Source: an uncultured Pelagibacteraceae bacterium (GTDB lineage Bacteria > Pseudomonadota > Alphaproteobacteria > Pelagibacterales > Pelagibacteraceae). Taken from it: a stretch of DNA of 64,000 nucleotides. Location: contig CACHPL010000001.1 in the NCBI GenBank assembly GCA_902581795.1, positions 434,001 through 498,000 of the forward strand, written 5' to 3'. The notes under the pieces were generated by a model that saw nothing but the letters and a program-made list of their open reading frames with translations, ran no database searches and was not told the DNA's origin. The first letter of the stretch is position 1. The number at the start of each line of letters is the position of its first letter. Below, in pieces: positions 8,921 through 18,920 of the stretch. The position numbers were made by a program, and so were the translations under genes.

Positions 8921-11212
8921 ATGACAAAAAAATCAAAAATAGACCATTATACCGATAAAGAGGCATTAGACTTTCATAATAAGGGAAAGTCTGGCAAAAT
9001 TGAGATAATTTCGTCAAAATCTTTAACGACCAAAAGAGACCTTTCTTTAGCGTATTCCCCGGGAGTAGCAGTTCCAGTCATGGAAATTTCAAAGAATCCA
9101 GATGCGGCTTATGAATATACAAGTAAAGGAAATTTGGTAGCCGTTATAAGTAACGGATCTGCAATTTTAGGTTTGGGTAATTTAGGCGCCCTTGCATCCA
9201 AGCCTGTAATGGAAGGTAAGGCAGTTCTTTTCAAAAGGTTTGCGGACATAGATGCAATTGATATTGAAATAGATAATAAAAATTCTGATGAAATAATTAA
9301 ATGTATTCAAAATATTGGAAATAGTTTTGGCGGTATAAATTTAGAAGATATAGCTGCTCCTGATTGTTTTATAATAGAGAGGAAGTTAAGAGCTTCGTTA
9401 GATATTCCAATTTTTCATGATGATCAACATGGCACAGCAATTATAACATCTGCGGCACTTATTAATGCTCTGGATATATCAAATAAAAAACCCGGTGAGG
9501 TAAAAATTGTTATTAATGGTGCTGGTGCATCTGCCTTGGCATGTGCAAACCTTTTCAAAAGTATTGGAATCAAAACTCAAAATATAATCATGTTAGACAG
9601 AAAGGGTGTAATTTATAAAGGTAGGGATAATGTAGATCAGTTTAAATCAGCATATGCGGTTGAAACAAAGCTTCGGACTCTTAAAGAAGCAATAAAAGGA
9701 GCCGATGTTTTTTTAGGTTTATCAGCAAAAAATATATTGGATAAAGATATGGTCAAGTCTATGGCAAAAAATCCAATCATATTTGCATGTGCTAATCCTG
9801 ACCCTGAAATAAAACCTGAGCTAGTAGATGAGGTAAGATCGGATGCAATAGTTGCTACTGGAAGATCGGATTATCCTAATCAAGTAAATAATCTAATTGG
9901 ATTTCCATATATATTTCGTGGAGCTCTTGATGTCAGAGCAAAAGAAATTAATGAAGAAATGAAAATAGCTGCGGCTAAAGCTATAGCAGCACTAGCAAGG
10001 GAAGAAGTTCCCGATGAAGTAGTAAATGCATATGGTGGTGAACGACCTCATTATGGAAAAGAATATATTATTCCATCAACTTTTGATCCAAGACTAATTA
10101 GTAGAATACCTGCTGCGGTTGCTAAAGCCGCAATGGATAGCGGGGTTGCACGAAAAAAAATTTCAGATATAGAAATTTATAAAGATCAATTAACTAACAG
10201 ACTTGATCCTTCGATGAGCGTCATGCAAGGAATTAATGCTCAAGTTAAAAAACGACCTAAGACTGTAGTTTTTGCTGAGGGTGAAGACCAAAATATGTTA
10301 AAAGCTGCAGTGGCTTACAAGAATAGTCGCTTAGGAACACCAATAGTAATAGGTAATGAAAAAAGAGTTAAAGAACAGCTAAAAGAAATCGGATTAGATG
10401 AAAATTATAAAATTAAAATTGTAAATTCTACAGATAAAAGCAAAAGAGAACTCTATACAAAAAAATTATATTCAAAATTACAAAGAAAAGGTCTTTTAGA
10501 GAGAGATGTCGATAGATTAATAAGAAATGATAGAGTTGTTTGGGGATCCTCGATGGTTGACTGTGGCGATGCAGATGCAATGGTGACAGGCAATATACGT
10601 CATTATGCTGCGTCAATTGAGAGTTTAAAAAAAGTTGTGGAAGCTAGACCAGGGGAAATTTTATTTGGTTTAAATATGCTTATAACACCAAAAAAAACTG
10701 TATTTATTGCTGACACACAAGTAAATGATTTTCCATCTTCAGAAAACTTAATTAAAATTGCAACCTCAAGTGTTAGGGTAGCTAGATTATTTGGGTTCGA
10801 TCCTAAAGTAGCTTTCTTATCTCACTCCACTTTTGGAAAGCCTACATCAAGAAATACAAAGCATGTTAGAGAAGCGATTGAAATCTTAAAAAATAAAAAA
10901 GTAGATTTCGATTTTGATGGCGAAATGCAACCGGACGTGGCTTTAAATCCTAAATACAAGGAGACATATCCTTTCTCTAAAATAGTAGGTAATGCTAATA
11001 TATTAATAATGCCCGCTCTTCATAGTGCAGCTATATCAACCAAACTTATGAGAACTATTGGAGGTGCAAAAACAATTGGTCCACTTTTAATCGGATTAGG
11101 ATTGCCAATTGAAATAGCTCCTTTGAGATCATCTCCAAATGACATATTAAATTTAGCGTCTGTGGCAGCATATTCTTCAGAAGTAATAGATTATAAAAAT
11201 AAAAAAAATTAG
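8921..11212 (+). CDS. maeB: NADP-dependent malic enzyme with phosphotransacetylase-like C-terminal domain
   Basis: 763 residues. The N-terminal malic enzyme domain (about 1-430) contains the YSPGVAVP signature, the FHDDQHGTA metal-site region and a NAD(P)-binding INGAGASALA motif. The C-terminal part (about 430-763) resembles phosphate acetyltransferase, as in MaeB, where it acts as a regulatory domain. It converts malate to pyruvate plus CO2 and NADPH. Monocistronic. Its 3' end overlaps the convergent BON gene by 4 nt. Confidence 0.95.
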   Translation: MTKKSKIDHYTDKEALDFHNKGKSGKIEIISSKSLTTKRDLSLAYSPGVAVPVMEISKNPDAAYEYTSKGNLVAVISNGSAILGLGNLGALASKPVMEGKAVLFKRFADIDAIDIEIDNKNSDEIIKCIQNIGNSFGGINLEDIAAPDCFIIERKLRASLDIPIFHDDQHGTAIITSAALINALDISNKKPGEVKIVINGAGASALACANLFKSIGIKTQNIIMLDRKGVIYKGRDNVDQFKSAYAVETKLRTLKEAIKGADVFLGLSAKNILDKDMVKSMAKNPIIFACANPDPEIKPELVDEVRSDAIVATGRSDYPNQVNNLIGFPYIFRGALDVRAKEINEEMKIAAAKAIAALAREEVPDEVVNAYGGERPHYGKEYIIPSTFDPRLISRIPAAVAKAAMDSGVARKKISDIEIYKDQLTNRLDPSMSVMQGINAQVKKRPKTVVFAEGEDQNMLKAAVAYKNSRLGTPIVIGNEKRVKEQLKEIGLDENYKIKIVNSTDKSKRELYTKKLYSKLQRKGLLERDVDRLIRNDRVVWGSSMVDCGDADAMVTGNIRHYAASIESLKKVVEARPGEILFGLNMLITPKKTVFIADTQVNDFPSSENLIKIATSSVRVARLFGFDPKVAFLSHSTFGKPTSRNTKHVREAIEILKNKKVDFDFDGEMQPDVALNPKYKETYPFSKIVGNANILIMPALHSAAISTKLMRTIGGAKTIGPLLIGLGLPIEIAPLRSSPNDILNLASVAAYSSEVIDYKNKKN

Positions 11213-11799
11213 TTTTTATTCCTACTTAATTCATCTACCAAAATTATGCTAGGTATAACTTCTTTGACTCCGTAGACTTCTTTAGCTTCTTCTATGACTT
11301 TTCTTTTTTCATCTTGATTCATTGCAATACCGAAAATATAAGTTTTACCATTTATTGTGTCTATATTATAGTTTGTTGCCTTAACATCTTTGCTAAAAAT
11401 CAAAGCAGACCTTAGTTGAGTTGTTATAAGCGCATCTTTTGCCGAATTTTTAAAATTAGTTTCACCTTTAATTGTAATTGCAGTTTTAACGGATCTTGCT
11501 CCTTTGGTTTCCCAAGCCATTTTAATAATTTTTAACTTTTCTTCAGGTTCGTCAACTTTTCCTGATAAAAATATATTTCCATCAAGAACTTTTGTGTTTA
11601 CATAAATCAAATATTTTTTTTCTGTAAGAGCCAATCTTGCTGTTAAATTTTTTTGCATTATTGAGTCATCAATTTGCATACCAACAGTCCTGGGATCATA
11701 AGCCACACTTACCCCTGATCCAAAAATACCAACTGATGAGGTTCCAACGCAGGAATAAAGGAACAGAAAGATTAAAAGTTTAATTGAGTGTTTTTTCAT
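11209..11799 (-). CDS. BON-domain lipoprotein
   Basis: 196 residues. The N-terminus is a lipoprotein signal peptide with lipobox LYSC (Cys17). Two BON domains follow, roughly residues 45-115 and 120-190, with the pattern VDEPEEKLKIIKMAWETKGARSV in the first and its equivalent in the second. BON lipoproteins such as E. coli DolP/OsmY relatives act in the periplasm at the outer membrane. Its start overlaps the rsmI stop by 4 nt. The yraN gene often found between rsmI and such a gene is absent. Confidence 0.86.
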   Translation of the reverse strand: MKKHSIKLLIFLFLYSCVGTSSVGIFGSGVSVAYDPRTVGMQIDDSIMQKNLTARLALTEKKYLIYVNTKVLDGNIFLSGKVDEPEEKLKIIKMAWETKGARSVKTAITIKGETNFKNSAKDALITTQLRSALIFSKDVKATNYNIDTINGKTYIFGIAMNQDEKRKVIEEAKEVYGVKEVIPSIILVDELSRNKN

Positions 11800-12635
11800 T
11801 TTTTTTTAATTTTCAAACATTGATCGTAAATTTTTTTTTTCGACAAACCATGTTTCTCTGATACCAATTTTACAACATCTTTTAAAGAGTATCTCTTAAG
11901 ATAAAGAGCTATTTCTTCATTTATTGCCAAGTCTTCTGATTGGTTTTTTTTCTGAATTTCATGTTTTTTTCTTGATAATATTACTGTCATCTCGCCTTTT
12001 ATATTCTTTTTAATCCCTTCGAAATTATCAACAGTGTCCCTATAAAATGTTTCATGTAATTTTGTCATTTCTCTTCCAATAAATATGTCTCTCCCATTAA
12101 AATATTTTTTAAAAAATTTATTATAAAAATTAATCTTTATTGCCGGCATGAAGAAAACTATATTAAAATCATTATTTTTTAACTGACTTAATACTTTTTC
12201 GATTTCCTTATTTTTTTTAGGTAAAAAGCCGTAAAAAAAAAATTTTTCATCAAATCCTGAAACGCTCATACCAGTAGTAATCGCAGACACTCCGGGAATG
12301 GGAAATATACTTATCTGTCTTTTGATACACTCTTTAACAAGGATTAGCCCAGGATCTGACAAAACTGGTGTCCCAGCATCAGAAATAATAGAAACTAGAT
12401 TTCCACTCTCAATTAATTTAATTGCAGATAAAAGTACTTTTTTTTCATTAAACTTATGATTTGATATCAATTTCTTTTTTATACCGTAGTGATTTAGAAG
12501 CTTAATTGATCTTCTAGTATCTTCACAAAGAATTTGATCTGAATTTTTTAATACATTTAACGCTCTTAATGTAATATCTTCAAGATTACCTATTGGTGTT
12601 GAAACGATGTACAAACCTGGTAAAAAATTACTCAT
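11796..12635 (-). CDS. rsmI: 16S rRNA (cytidine1402-2'-O)-methyltransferase
   Basis: 279 residues of the tetrapyrrole-methylase fold. The start reads LYIVSTPIGNLEDITLRAL, followed by LCEDTRRS and SIISDAGTPVLSDPG, which together are diagnostic of RsmI. It methylates C1402 of 16S rRNA using SAM. Its ATG (complement of 12633-12635) lies only 3 nt from the ATG of the divergent LppC-like gene. Upstream elements must therefore lie inside that gene or the message is leaderless. Confidence 0.95.
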   Translation of the reverse strand: MSNFLPGLYIVSTPIGNLEDITLRALNVLKNSDQILCEDTRRSIKLLNHYGIKKKLISNHKFNEKKVLLSAIKLIESGNLVSIISDAGTPVLSDPGLILVKECIKRQISIFPIPGVSAITTGMSVSGFDEKFFFYGFLPKKNKEIEKVLSQLKNNDFNIVFFMPAIKINFYNKFFKKYFNGRDIFIGREMTKLHETFYRDTVDNFEGIKKNIKGEMTVILSRKKHEIQKKNQSEDLAINEEIALYLKRYSLKDVVKLVSEKHGLSKKKIYDQCLKIKKK

Positions 12636-12638
12636 AGA

Positions 12639-13796
12639 ATGAAAAAATTTTTTTTAATAATTTTATCTTATTTATTTATTACATTTAACACTTTTGTTTT
12701 TGCAGATAACAATAACAAAGTACTTAAAATTGGTATTTTGGCTCCTTTCTCTGAAGAATTAAAAACATTAGGTGAAACTATATTGTTCTCAGCCAACTTA
12801 GCTTTACATGACATTGGTGCAGATTCAATAAAATTATATCCCGTGGGTTACAGCAATGATAAAAATGAAATTAATAAAGCCTGTGAAAAATTTAAAGAAG
12901 AGGGTGTAAAAATTGTATTAGGACCAGTTGACTCAAAATTTTTAAAAGAACTAAATCGATGTTCCGAAATCGTTTTTTTATCATTGTCAAATATGGATGC
13001 AAATATTAACGACAATGTAATTATGATGGGTATTAATCTAGAGTCACAATTGTTAGCAATTAAGAAACTGATTAAGAAAAAAAAGAAGAAGAAAACAATA
13101 ATTCTTTATCCAGACAATGAATATTCAAAACATGTAGAAAGAAATATCAGATTTATAAATTTTCAAAATTCAAAAGTTTTTAAATATAGTAATGATCCGA
13201 AAATTTTAACAAATCAAATTGAAAAGCTAACAAATTACAAAAAAAGAAAAATAAATTTAATTGCAAGAATAAAAAAATTGGAAAATTCTGAGGATCCAAA
13301 AGACCTAAATGAGTTAAATATATTGAAACAAAGGTTTACCTTAGGAAAAGTTAATTTTGACTCCGTAGTCATTATTGACTTCGATAATGGTTTAAAGAGC
13401 ATTCTAACCTCGCTAGCTTATACAGATGTTTCAGAAAAAGATGTTTTGATAGTTGCTGCAAATCAATGGTTTGATAAAAGTATTCTGACCGAGAGCTCAA
13501 TTAAGGAGTTTTATTTTCCTTCAGTTAACCTAGAAAATTTAGAAAAATTCAAAAAGGATTTTTTTAAGATACATAATTACAAACCAAATGAAGTTGGTAT
13601 TCTTGCCTACGATTGTATTGGACTTATATATTATTTATGGAAAAACGATACAATTATTAAATCTGTAAACAATTTTAATTTTAAAAAAGAAATAAAAGGA
13701 AAAATTGGTAAATTTAAAATATCTGATAACAAAGTTATTCAAAGTTTAGAAATCTATAAGCTTGAAAATAGTAATTTTGTTAAAAATAAGTTTTAA
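12639..13796 (+). CDS. LppC/LpoA-like penicillin-binding-protein activator (periplasmic-binding fold)
   Basis: 385 residues with an N-terminal signal peptide (about 1-22, ending FVFA). The body has the type-I periplasmic-binding fold: KIGILAPFSEELKTLGETI near the start and VVIIDFDNGLKSIL in the second half. The family is the alphaproteobacterial LppC-like group, normally beside rsmI. By homology it may activate a class A penicillin-binding protein. No lipobox cysteine is visible. A run of seven lysines occurs near residue 150. Its 3' end overlaps rdgB by 17 nt. Confidence 0.78.
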   Translation: MKKFFLIILSYLFITFNTFVFADNNNKVLKIGILAPFSEELKTLGETILFSANLALHDIGADSIKLYPVGYSNDKNEINKACEKFKEEGVKIVLGPVDSKFLKELNRCSEIVFLSLSNMDANINDNVIMMGINLESQLLAIKKLIKKKKKKKTIILYPDNEYSKHVERNIRFINFQNSKVFKYSNDPKILTNQIEKLTNYKKRKINLIARIKKLENSEDPKDLNELNILKQRFTLGKVNFDSVVIIDFDNGLKSILTSLAYTDVSEKDVLIVAANQWFDKSILTESSIKEFYFPSVNLENLEKFKKDFFKIHNYKPNEVGILAYDCIGLIYYLWKNDTIIKSVNNFNFKKEIKGKIGKFKISDNKVIQSLEIYKLENSNFVKNKF

Positions 13797-14370
13797 TTTT
13801 TTTTTCTAATTTATTATAAGCAATATATCGATGATCAATTAAAAGTTTCTCCTTATAATTCATTTCAGCAAAAGTTTTAGTATATCCCTCCGGTATAAAT
13901 ATTGGATCATAACCAAAACCGTTTTCACCTTTTTTAGATGTAATTTTGCCCTTTATGACTCCTAATTCGGAAATCTTTTTTCCTTCAGGCCATTGTATGG
14001 TGAGGCTACAAACAAATTGAGCCTTTATATTTCCTTTGACTTCTTTGACCATATTAATAATTTCATCCATAGCCTTATTAAAACTTCCGTATTTTTTTGC
14101 CCATCTTGCAGAATGAATTCCTGGATCCCCGTTTAAGCTTTCTATCTCTAAACCAGAATCGTCGGACAGGGTTATTAAATTAGTTTTGTTGCAAAAAAAA
14201 TTGGCTTTTATTTCTGAGTTTTCTTTAAATGTTTTGCCATTTTCTACGGGAGAATCAAGATTAAAGCTTTCTGGCGAAAATTTCTCTATTGTTTTAGGGA
14301 GTAAATCACTAATCTCTTTAAATTTTCCCTTATTGTGAGTTCCAATCAATATTTTATTAATTTTATCCAT
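13780..14370 (-). CDS. rdgB: dITP/XTP pyrophosphatase (RdgB/HAM1)
   Basis: 196 residues. Signature segments are the N-terminal IGTHNKGKFKEI, LSDDSGLEIESLNGDPGIHSARWA and GFGYDPIFIPEGY. It removes non-canonical purine nucleoside triphosphates (ITP, dITP, XTP) from the pool. It diverges from grpE across 41 nt. In alphaproteobacteria rdgB is often beside hrcA and grpE. Here hrcA is absent. Confidence 0.95.
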   Translation of the reverse strand: MDKINKILIGTHNKGKFKEISDLLPKTIEKFSPESFNLDSPVENGKTFKENSEIKANFFCNKTNLITLSDDSGLEIESLNGDPGIHSARWAKKYGSFNKAMDEIINMVKEVKGNIKAQFVCSLTIQWPEGKKISELGVIKGKITSKKGENGFGYDPIFIPEGYTKTFAEMNYKEKLLIDHRYIAYNKLEKKIKTYF

Positions 14371-14376
14371 AAATAA

Positions 14377-14406
14377 CTAGAAATTGAGTATTTTATAACT
14401 ATATAG
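14377..14406 (+). promoter_or_regulatory. Candidate RpoH (sigma-32)-type promoter of grpE
   Basis: CTAGAAA at 14377-14383 resembles the -35 CTTGAAA, with one mismatch. After 14 nt comes ACTATATAG at 14398-14406, similar to the alphaproteobacterial RpoH -10. The element ends 5 nt before the grpE ATG at 14412. Same spacing as the candidates before dnaK and hslV. On its own it is a weak match. Confidence 0.35.
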
Positions 14407-14411
14407 CATTT

Positions 14412-14981
14412 ATGGATAATTTAAACGATCAAGATAAAATTAAAGATAAGAAAGAAACCTCCAAAAAAACTTCGGAGGAAGAGGAAATATCAGAAAAACA
14501 ATTAACTGTTGAAGAAAAGTTAAAAAATACAGAAGATAAGTTATTAAGATCTCTTGCTGAATTAGAAAATCAAAGAAATAGGTTTGAAAAAGAGATCAAA
14601 GAAGCAATAGATTTTGGTGGATTTAATTTTGCAAGAGAAAATTTAGCAATATTAGACAATTTACAAAGAGCCCATGCATCAATAAAAAATGATCCTGATC
14701 TAAAAAATAGCAAAGATTTATACAAATTTTTAAAAAATATTGAAATCATCGAAAAAGATTTATTATCTATATTTAAAAAAAATAAAATCGAGAAAATAGA
14801 CAGCCTTAATAAAAAATTTGATCCCAACTTCCACCAAGCTATGACCGAAATTAAGGATGAAGAGAAAGAATCCGGAACTATTGTTCAAGAGATACAGCCT
14901 GGATATATGTTTGGGAATAGGCTTCTTAGACCCTCTTTGGTCGCCGTTTCAAAAAAAAGTGTCAAGAAAGATGAAAAATAA
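14412..14981 (+). CDS. grpE: Nucleotide exchange factor GrpE
   Basis: 189 residues. A charged, coiled-coil N-terminal half includes LLRSLAELENQRNRFEKEI, and the GrpE head ends with the conserved GTIVQEIQPGYMFGNRLLRPSLVAVS. It drives ADP release from DnaK. It heads the grpE-dnaK-dnaJ heat-shock group, with 71 nt before dnaK. The 41 nt spacer to divergent rdgB contains the candidate RpoH promoter. Confidence 0.96.
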   Translation: MDNLNDQDKIKDKKETSKKTSEEEEISEKQLTVEEKLKNTEDKLLRSLAELENQRNRFEKEIKEAIDFGGFNFARENLAILDNLQRAHASIKNDPDLKNSKDLYKFLKNIEIIEKDLLSIFKKNKIEKIDSLNKKFDPNFHQAMTEIKDEEKESGTIVQEIQPGYMFGNRLLRPSLVAVSKKSVKKDEK

Positions 14982-15014
14982 GCAAAAAAAATTTATAAAA
15001 ATGGCATTTACAAC

Positions 15015-15044
15015 CTTGTAGAAAACTAAATAACACCCATATAT
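15015..15044 (+). promoter_or_regulatory. Candidate RpoH (sigma-32)-type promoter of dnaK
   Basis: CTTGTAG at 15015-15021, a 14 nt spacer, then CCCATATAT at 15036-15044, close to the sigma-32 consensus CTTGAAA-N13-14-CCCCATNT. The ATG of dnaK is at 15053, so initiation at the normal distance would fall at or next to the start codon. A GGAG (15045-15048) lies between them and would then be untranscribed. Consensus match is seen; function is inferred. Confidence 0.5.
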
Positions 15045-15052
15045 GGAGTATA

Positions 15053-16972
15053 ATGAGTAGAGTAATTGGAATAGACCTAGGAACTACAAATTCTTGTGTA
15101 GCCATCATGGATGGTAAACAGGCAAAAGTTATAGAAAATTCTGAAGGTCAAAGAACTACCCCTTCTGTTGTAGCTTTTCTTGATAAGGATGAAAAATTAG
15201 TCGGTCAGCCAGCAAAAAGACAAGCTGTAACAAATCCAAATGATACAATTTTTGCAGCTAAAAGATTAATAGGAAGAACTTTTGATGACAAGTCAGTAAA
15301 ACAAGATATCGAAAAAGCACCTTTCAAAATAGTTAAATCAGAAAAAAATGATGCTTGGATAGAGGCTAAAGGAAAAAAATATTCCCCATCACAAATATCA
15401 GCTTTCATTCTACAAAAAATGAAAGAAACAGCTGAAAAACATTTAGGCCAACCAGTCACTAAAGCTGTAATAACGGTCCCTGCATACTTTAATGATGCAC
15501 AAAGGCAAGCAACAAAAGATGCGGGTAAAATAGCTGGTCTAGAAGTTTTAAGAATTATTAATGAACCAACTGCGGCCTCACTAGCTTATGGTTTGGATAA
15601 AAAAGGTGGAAAAAAGATTGCTGTTTACGATTTAGGTGGAGGTACATTTGATGTATCAGTATTAGAAATTGGAGATGGTGTTTTTGAGGTAAAATCTACA
15701 AATGGAGACACATTTTTAGGTGGTGAGGATTTTGATGATACAATTGTAGATTACTTAGTATCAGAGTTTAAAAAAGATAGTGGGATAGATTTAAAATCCG
15801 ATAAATTAGCATTACAAAGATTAAAGGAGGCAGCAGAAAAAGCTAAAATAGAATTATCTGCGGCGACACAAACAGAAATCAATCTTCCTTTTATTACTGC
15901 AGACAAAACCGGACCCAAACATATAAATCTTAAATTTACTAGAGCTAAACTTGAAGCTTTGGTAGAGGGATTAATAGAGAGAACTCTAGAACCATGCAAA
16001 ACAGCATTAAAAGATTCTGGTTTTTCAGCAGCAGAAATAAATGAAATAGTTCTTGTTGGCGGGATGACTAGAATGCCAAAAATAGTTGAGACAGTTAAAA
16101 ATTTCTTTGGCAAAGAGCCAAATAAAAGCGTTAACCCTGATGAAGTTGTTGCAATGGGAGCAGCGATTCAAGCGGGTGTCCTACAAGGTGATGTGAAGGA
16201 TGTTTTGCTTTTAGATGTTACTCCTTTATCACTTGGAATAGAAACACTTGGAGGAGTTTCTACAAAATTAATTGACAAAAATACAACAATACCTACAAAA
16301 AAAAGCCAGGTCTTTTCAACTGCAGAGGACAATCAACCAGCCGTATCTATAAGAGTTCTTCAAGGTGAAAGGGAAATGGCATCAGATAATAAAATTTTGG
16401 GCAACTTTGAGCTTGTAGGAATTGCTCCAGCACCAAGGGGTGTTCCACAAATTGAGGTAGCTTTTGATATTGATGCGAACGGAATTGTTAATGTATCTGC
16501 TAAAGATAAAGGAACAGGAAAAGAGCAAAAAATTCAAATTCAAGCATCTGGTGGTTTGTCTGACGAAGAAATTAAGAATATGGTAAAAGATGCAGAAGCA
16601 AACAAAGAAGCTGATAAGAAAAAAAGGGATTCTGTTGATGCTAGAAATCAGGCAGACACAATGATTCATTCTACAGAAAAAAACCTTAAAGAACATGGAT
16701 CTAAAATAAGTGAAACTGATAAAAAAGCTATTGAAACTGCAATATCAGACTTAAGAAATTCCCTTAAAGGAACTGACGCAGAAGAGGTTAAGAAAAAAAC
16801 TCAAGCTTTAATCCAAGCTTCAATGAAGTTAGGAGAAGCAGTTTACAAGAGTCAGCAAAAACCTGATGCAAAGACATCTGGTGACAAAGATGGTAAAGGT
16901 GAAAAAGGAAAAGATAACGTTGTAGATGCAGAAGTCGTAGACCCAAAAGAAGATAAAGAAAAAAGAGCCTGA
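15053..16972 (+). CDS. dnaK: Chaperone DnaK (Hsp70)
   Basis: 639 residues, standard length. The ATPase domain begins [18 protein letters not shown] and has the phosphate-binding [18 protein letters not shown] and [10 protein letters not shown] motifs. The substrate-binding domain follows from about residue 390. The C-terminal tail is acidic and lysine rich. It folds and refolds proteins with DnaJ and GrpE. GGAG lies 4 nt before the ATG. dnaJ follows after 27 nt. Confidence 0.99.
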   Translation: MSRVIGIDLGTTNSCVAIMDGKQAKVIENSEGQRTTPSVVAFLDKDEKLVGQPAKRQAVTNPNDTIFAAKRLIGRTFDDKSVKQDIEKAPFKIVKSEKNDAWIEAKGKKYSPSQISAFILQKMKETAEKHLGQPVTKAVITVPAYFNDAQRQATKDAGKIAGLEVLRIINEPTAASLAYGLDKKGGKKIAVYDLGGGTFDVSVLEIGDGVFEVKSTNGDTFLGGEDFDDTIVDYLVSEFKKDSGIDLKSDKLALQRLKEAAEKAKIELSAATQTEINLPFITADKTGPKHINLKFTRAKLEALVEGLIERTLEPCKTALKDSGFSAAEINEIVLVGGMTRMPKIVETVKNFFGKEPNKSVNPDEVVAMGAAIQAGVLQGDVKDVLLLDVTPLSLGIETLGGVSTKLIDKNTTIPTKKSQVFSTAEDNQPAVSIRVLQGEREMASDNKILGNFELVGIAPAPRGVPQIEVAFDIDANGIVNVSAKDKGTGKEQKIQIQASGGLSDEEIKNMVKDAEANKEADKKKRDSVDARNQADTMIHSTEKNLKEHGSKISETDKKAIETAISDLRNSLKGTDAEEVKKKTQALIQASMKLGEAVYKSQQKPDAKTSGDKDGKGEKGKDNVVDAEVVDPKEDKEKRA

Positions 16973-16999
16973 GACTAATCAGTAGGAGTAAAGCTTCTT

Positions 17000-18133
17000 A
17001 TGTCAAAACGAGATTATTACGAAGTCTTAGGAGTAAATAAATCATCCAAAAAAGACGAGATCAAAAAAGCTTATAGGAAATTGGCACTTAAATTTCACCC
17101 TGATAAAAATAAGGGTGACAAGGTTTCAGAAGAAAAATTTAAAGAAGCAAGTGAGGCTTATCATGTTCTCTCTGATGATAAAAGAAAAGCTAGTTACGAT
17201 CAATTTGGACACTCGGCGTTCCAGGGAGCAGGAAGCCAAGGTGGTTTTAGTAATTTTGATTTTTCTTCTTCTTTCTCAGATATTTTTGAGGATGTATTTG
17301 GGGACTTAGGTGATTTTGGTTTTAATGCAGGTCGATCTAGAAGAAGGTCAAATTATAGAGGTAACGACTTGAGATATGATATCGAGATAGATTTAAATGA
17401 TGCATTTAATGGAATTGAAAAAAAAATAAATTATACAACTTATAAAAAATGCAAAACGTGCTTAGGTAGTGGAGCAAAACTAGGTTCAAAACCATCAACT
17501 TGTAGCTATTGTAGCGGGCAGGGCAAGGTAAGATCCAGTCAAGGATTTTTTACTATACAACAAACTTGTCCTGAATGCAGTGGTGAAGGAGAAAAAATAA
17601 CAAACCCATGTAACAGTTGTAGTGGAATTGGTAAGACACAATCCAATGAATCTGTTTCTGTAAAAATTCCCAAAGGAGTTGATGATGGCACTAGAATTAG
17701 GTTAGCTGGAAAAGGGGAAGCTGGTAGCAAAGGTGGTGGATACGGGGATCTTTATTTATTTGTATCAGTTGAGCCTCACAACATTTTTAAAAGGTCAGAT
17801 GAAAACCTATACTATGAATTACCAATTTCAATTGCAGATGCAGCTTTAGGTACGACTGTTGAGGTGCCATCTATCGATGGTGGAAAAACAAAAATCAAAA
17901 TTCCTTCTGGAACTCAAACGGGAAAACAACTGAGGCTCAGAGGCAAAGGTATGCCTATTTTAAGAAGAAATATATTTGGTGATTTATATATAAGAATTAT
18001 AACCGAGGTACCAACATCTTTAAACAAAAGACAAAAAGAATTGCTTGCTGAATTTAAAAACTTAGAAGATACTAAATCTAATCCACTTATTAAAAGTTTT
18101 TTTGATAAAGCCAAAAAATTTTGGAAAAACTAA
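17000..18133 (+). CDS. dnaJ: Chaperone DnaJ (Hsp40)
   Basis: 377 residues. The J domain occupies about 1-70 with the HPD motif (KFHPDKN, about 33-35). A Gly/Phe-rich linker follows, then four CxxCxGxG zinc repeats (starting CKTC, CSYC, CPEC and CNSC, about 150-215), then the substrate-binding C-terminal domains. All zinc cysteines are present. It delivers unfolded clients to DnaK. The stop is immediately followed by the dapB ATG. Confidence 0.98.
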   Translation: MSKRDYYEVLGVNKSSKKDEIKKAYRKLALKFHPDKNKGDKVSEEKFKEASEAYHVLSDDKRKASYDQFGHSAFQGAGSQGGFSNFDFSSSFSDIFEDVFGDLGDFGFNAGRSRRRSNYRGNDLRYDIEIDLNDAFNGIEKKINYTTYKKCKTCLGSGAKLGSKPSTCSYCSGQGKVRSSQGFFTIQQTCPECSGEGEKITNPCNSCSGIGKTQSNESVSVKIPKGVDDGTRIRLAGKGEAGSKGGGYGDLYLFVSVEPHNIFKRSDENLYYELPISIADAALGTTVEVPSIDGGKTKIKIPSGTQTGKQLRLRGKGMPILRRNIFGDLYIRIITEVPTSLNKRQKELLAEFKNLEDTKSNPLIKSFFDKAKKFWKN

Positions 18134-18910
18134 ATGAAAAAAATTAATGTTACTATAACTGGTTGTCTTGGTAGAATGGGAAAACAACTTATTAAATCGA
18201 TAAAAAAAACAAAAAAATTTAAACTTATTTCTGTTACAGAAAATAGAATGATAAATAAAAAAATATTTGGGCTTAAAACTCAATTAAATTCAATAAATGC
18301 CTTCAAAAATACAAACGTAATAATTGATTTTACAGTTCCTAAAGCTACTTTAGAGGTACTAAAAATTGCATCGAAATTAAAAAAAAGAGTAGTTATTGGA
18401 ACAACAGGTTTTTCAAAAATAGAGGAAAAATTAATAAAAAAATACTCGAGACAAATACCAATACTCAAAGCTGGGAATATGAGTTTGGGTGTAAATTTGT
18501 TGGTATATTTAACAGAGATAGCATCAAAATCTCTTGGCAATAACTTTTTAAGTAAGGTTTATGAAGTTCATCACAAACATAAAAAGGATCATCCATCTGG
18601 AACAGCTTTAATGCTTGGAAAAGGTATTGCATTAGGAAAAAATAAAAAATTAAGCAAAATAATGGGAAAAAAATATTTTAATAAAAAGTCTTTTCCCTTC
18701 AGCAAAAAAATTAACTTTAATTCTCTTAGAAAAGGTAAAATTATTGGAGAACATCAAGTTAAATTTTCGAGTGGAAAAGAAATTGTGACTTTAAATCATG
18801 AGTCCTTTGATAGAGCATTATATTCCGAGGGGGCTTTGACAGCAGCAAAATGGTTAACAAATAAAAAACCAGGCTTGTATTCAATGAGAGATGTTTTAAA
18901 TTTTAAATAA
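18134..18910 (+). CDS. dapB: 4-hydroxy-tetrahydrodipicolinate reductase
   Basis: 258 residues. N-terminal dinucleotide-binding motif ITGCLGRMGKQ, GTTGF at about residue 95, and the catalytic segment VHHKHKKDHPSGTA at about 152-165. It performs the NAD(P)H-dependent reduction in the diaminopimelate/lysine pathway. It begins with no gap after dnaJ, so it probably shares the chaperone transcript. Confidence 0.97.
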   Translation: MKKINVTITGCLGRMGKQLIKSIKKTKKFKLISVTENRMINKKIFGLKTQLNSINAFKNTNVIIDFTVPKATLEVLKIASKLKKRVVIGTTGFSKIEEKLIKKYSRQIPILKAGNMSLGVNLLVYLTEIASKSLGNNFLSKVYEVHHKHKKDHPSGTALMLGKGIALGKNKKLSKIMGKKYFNKKSFPFSKKINFNSLRKGKIIGEHQVKFSSGKEIVTLNHESFDRALYSEGALTAAKWLTNKKPGLYSMRDVLNFK

Positions 18911-18920
18911 ATTTAAAACA

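Noticed and set aside
12049-12062. TGTTTCATGTAATT as a third parS site
   Set aside because: It is not palindromic and has several mismatches to the parS core.
13080-13095. Poly-A/poly-Lys tract in the LppC-like gene as a possible frameshift
   Set aside because: The reading frame and fold-specific sequence continue normally on both sides.
15205-16696. Long minus-strand ORFs inside dnaK
   Set aside because: Shadow frames of a clearly identified gene; their products show no family features.
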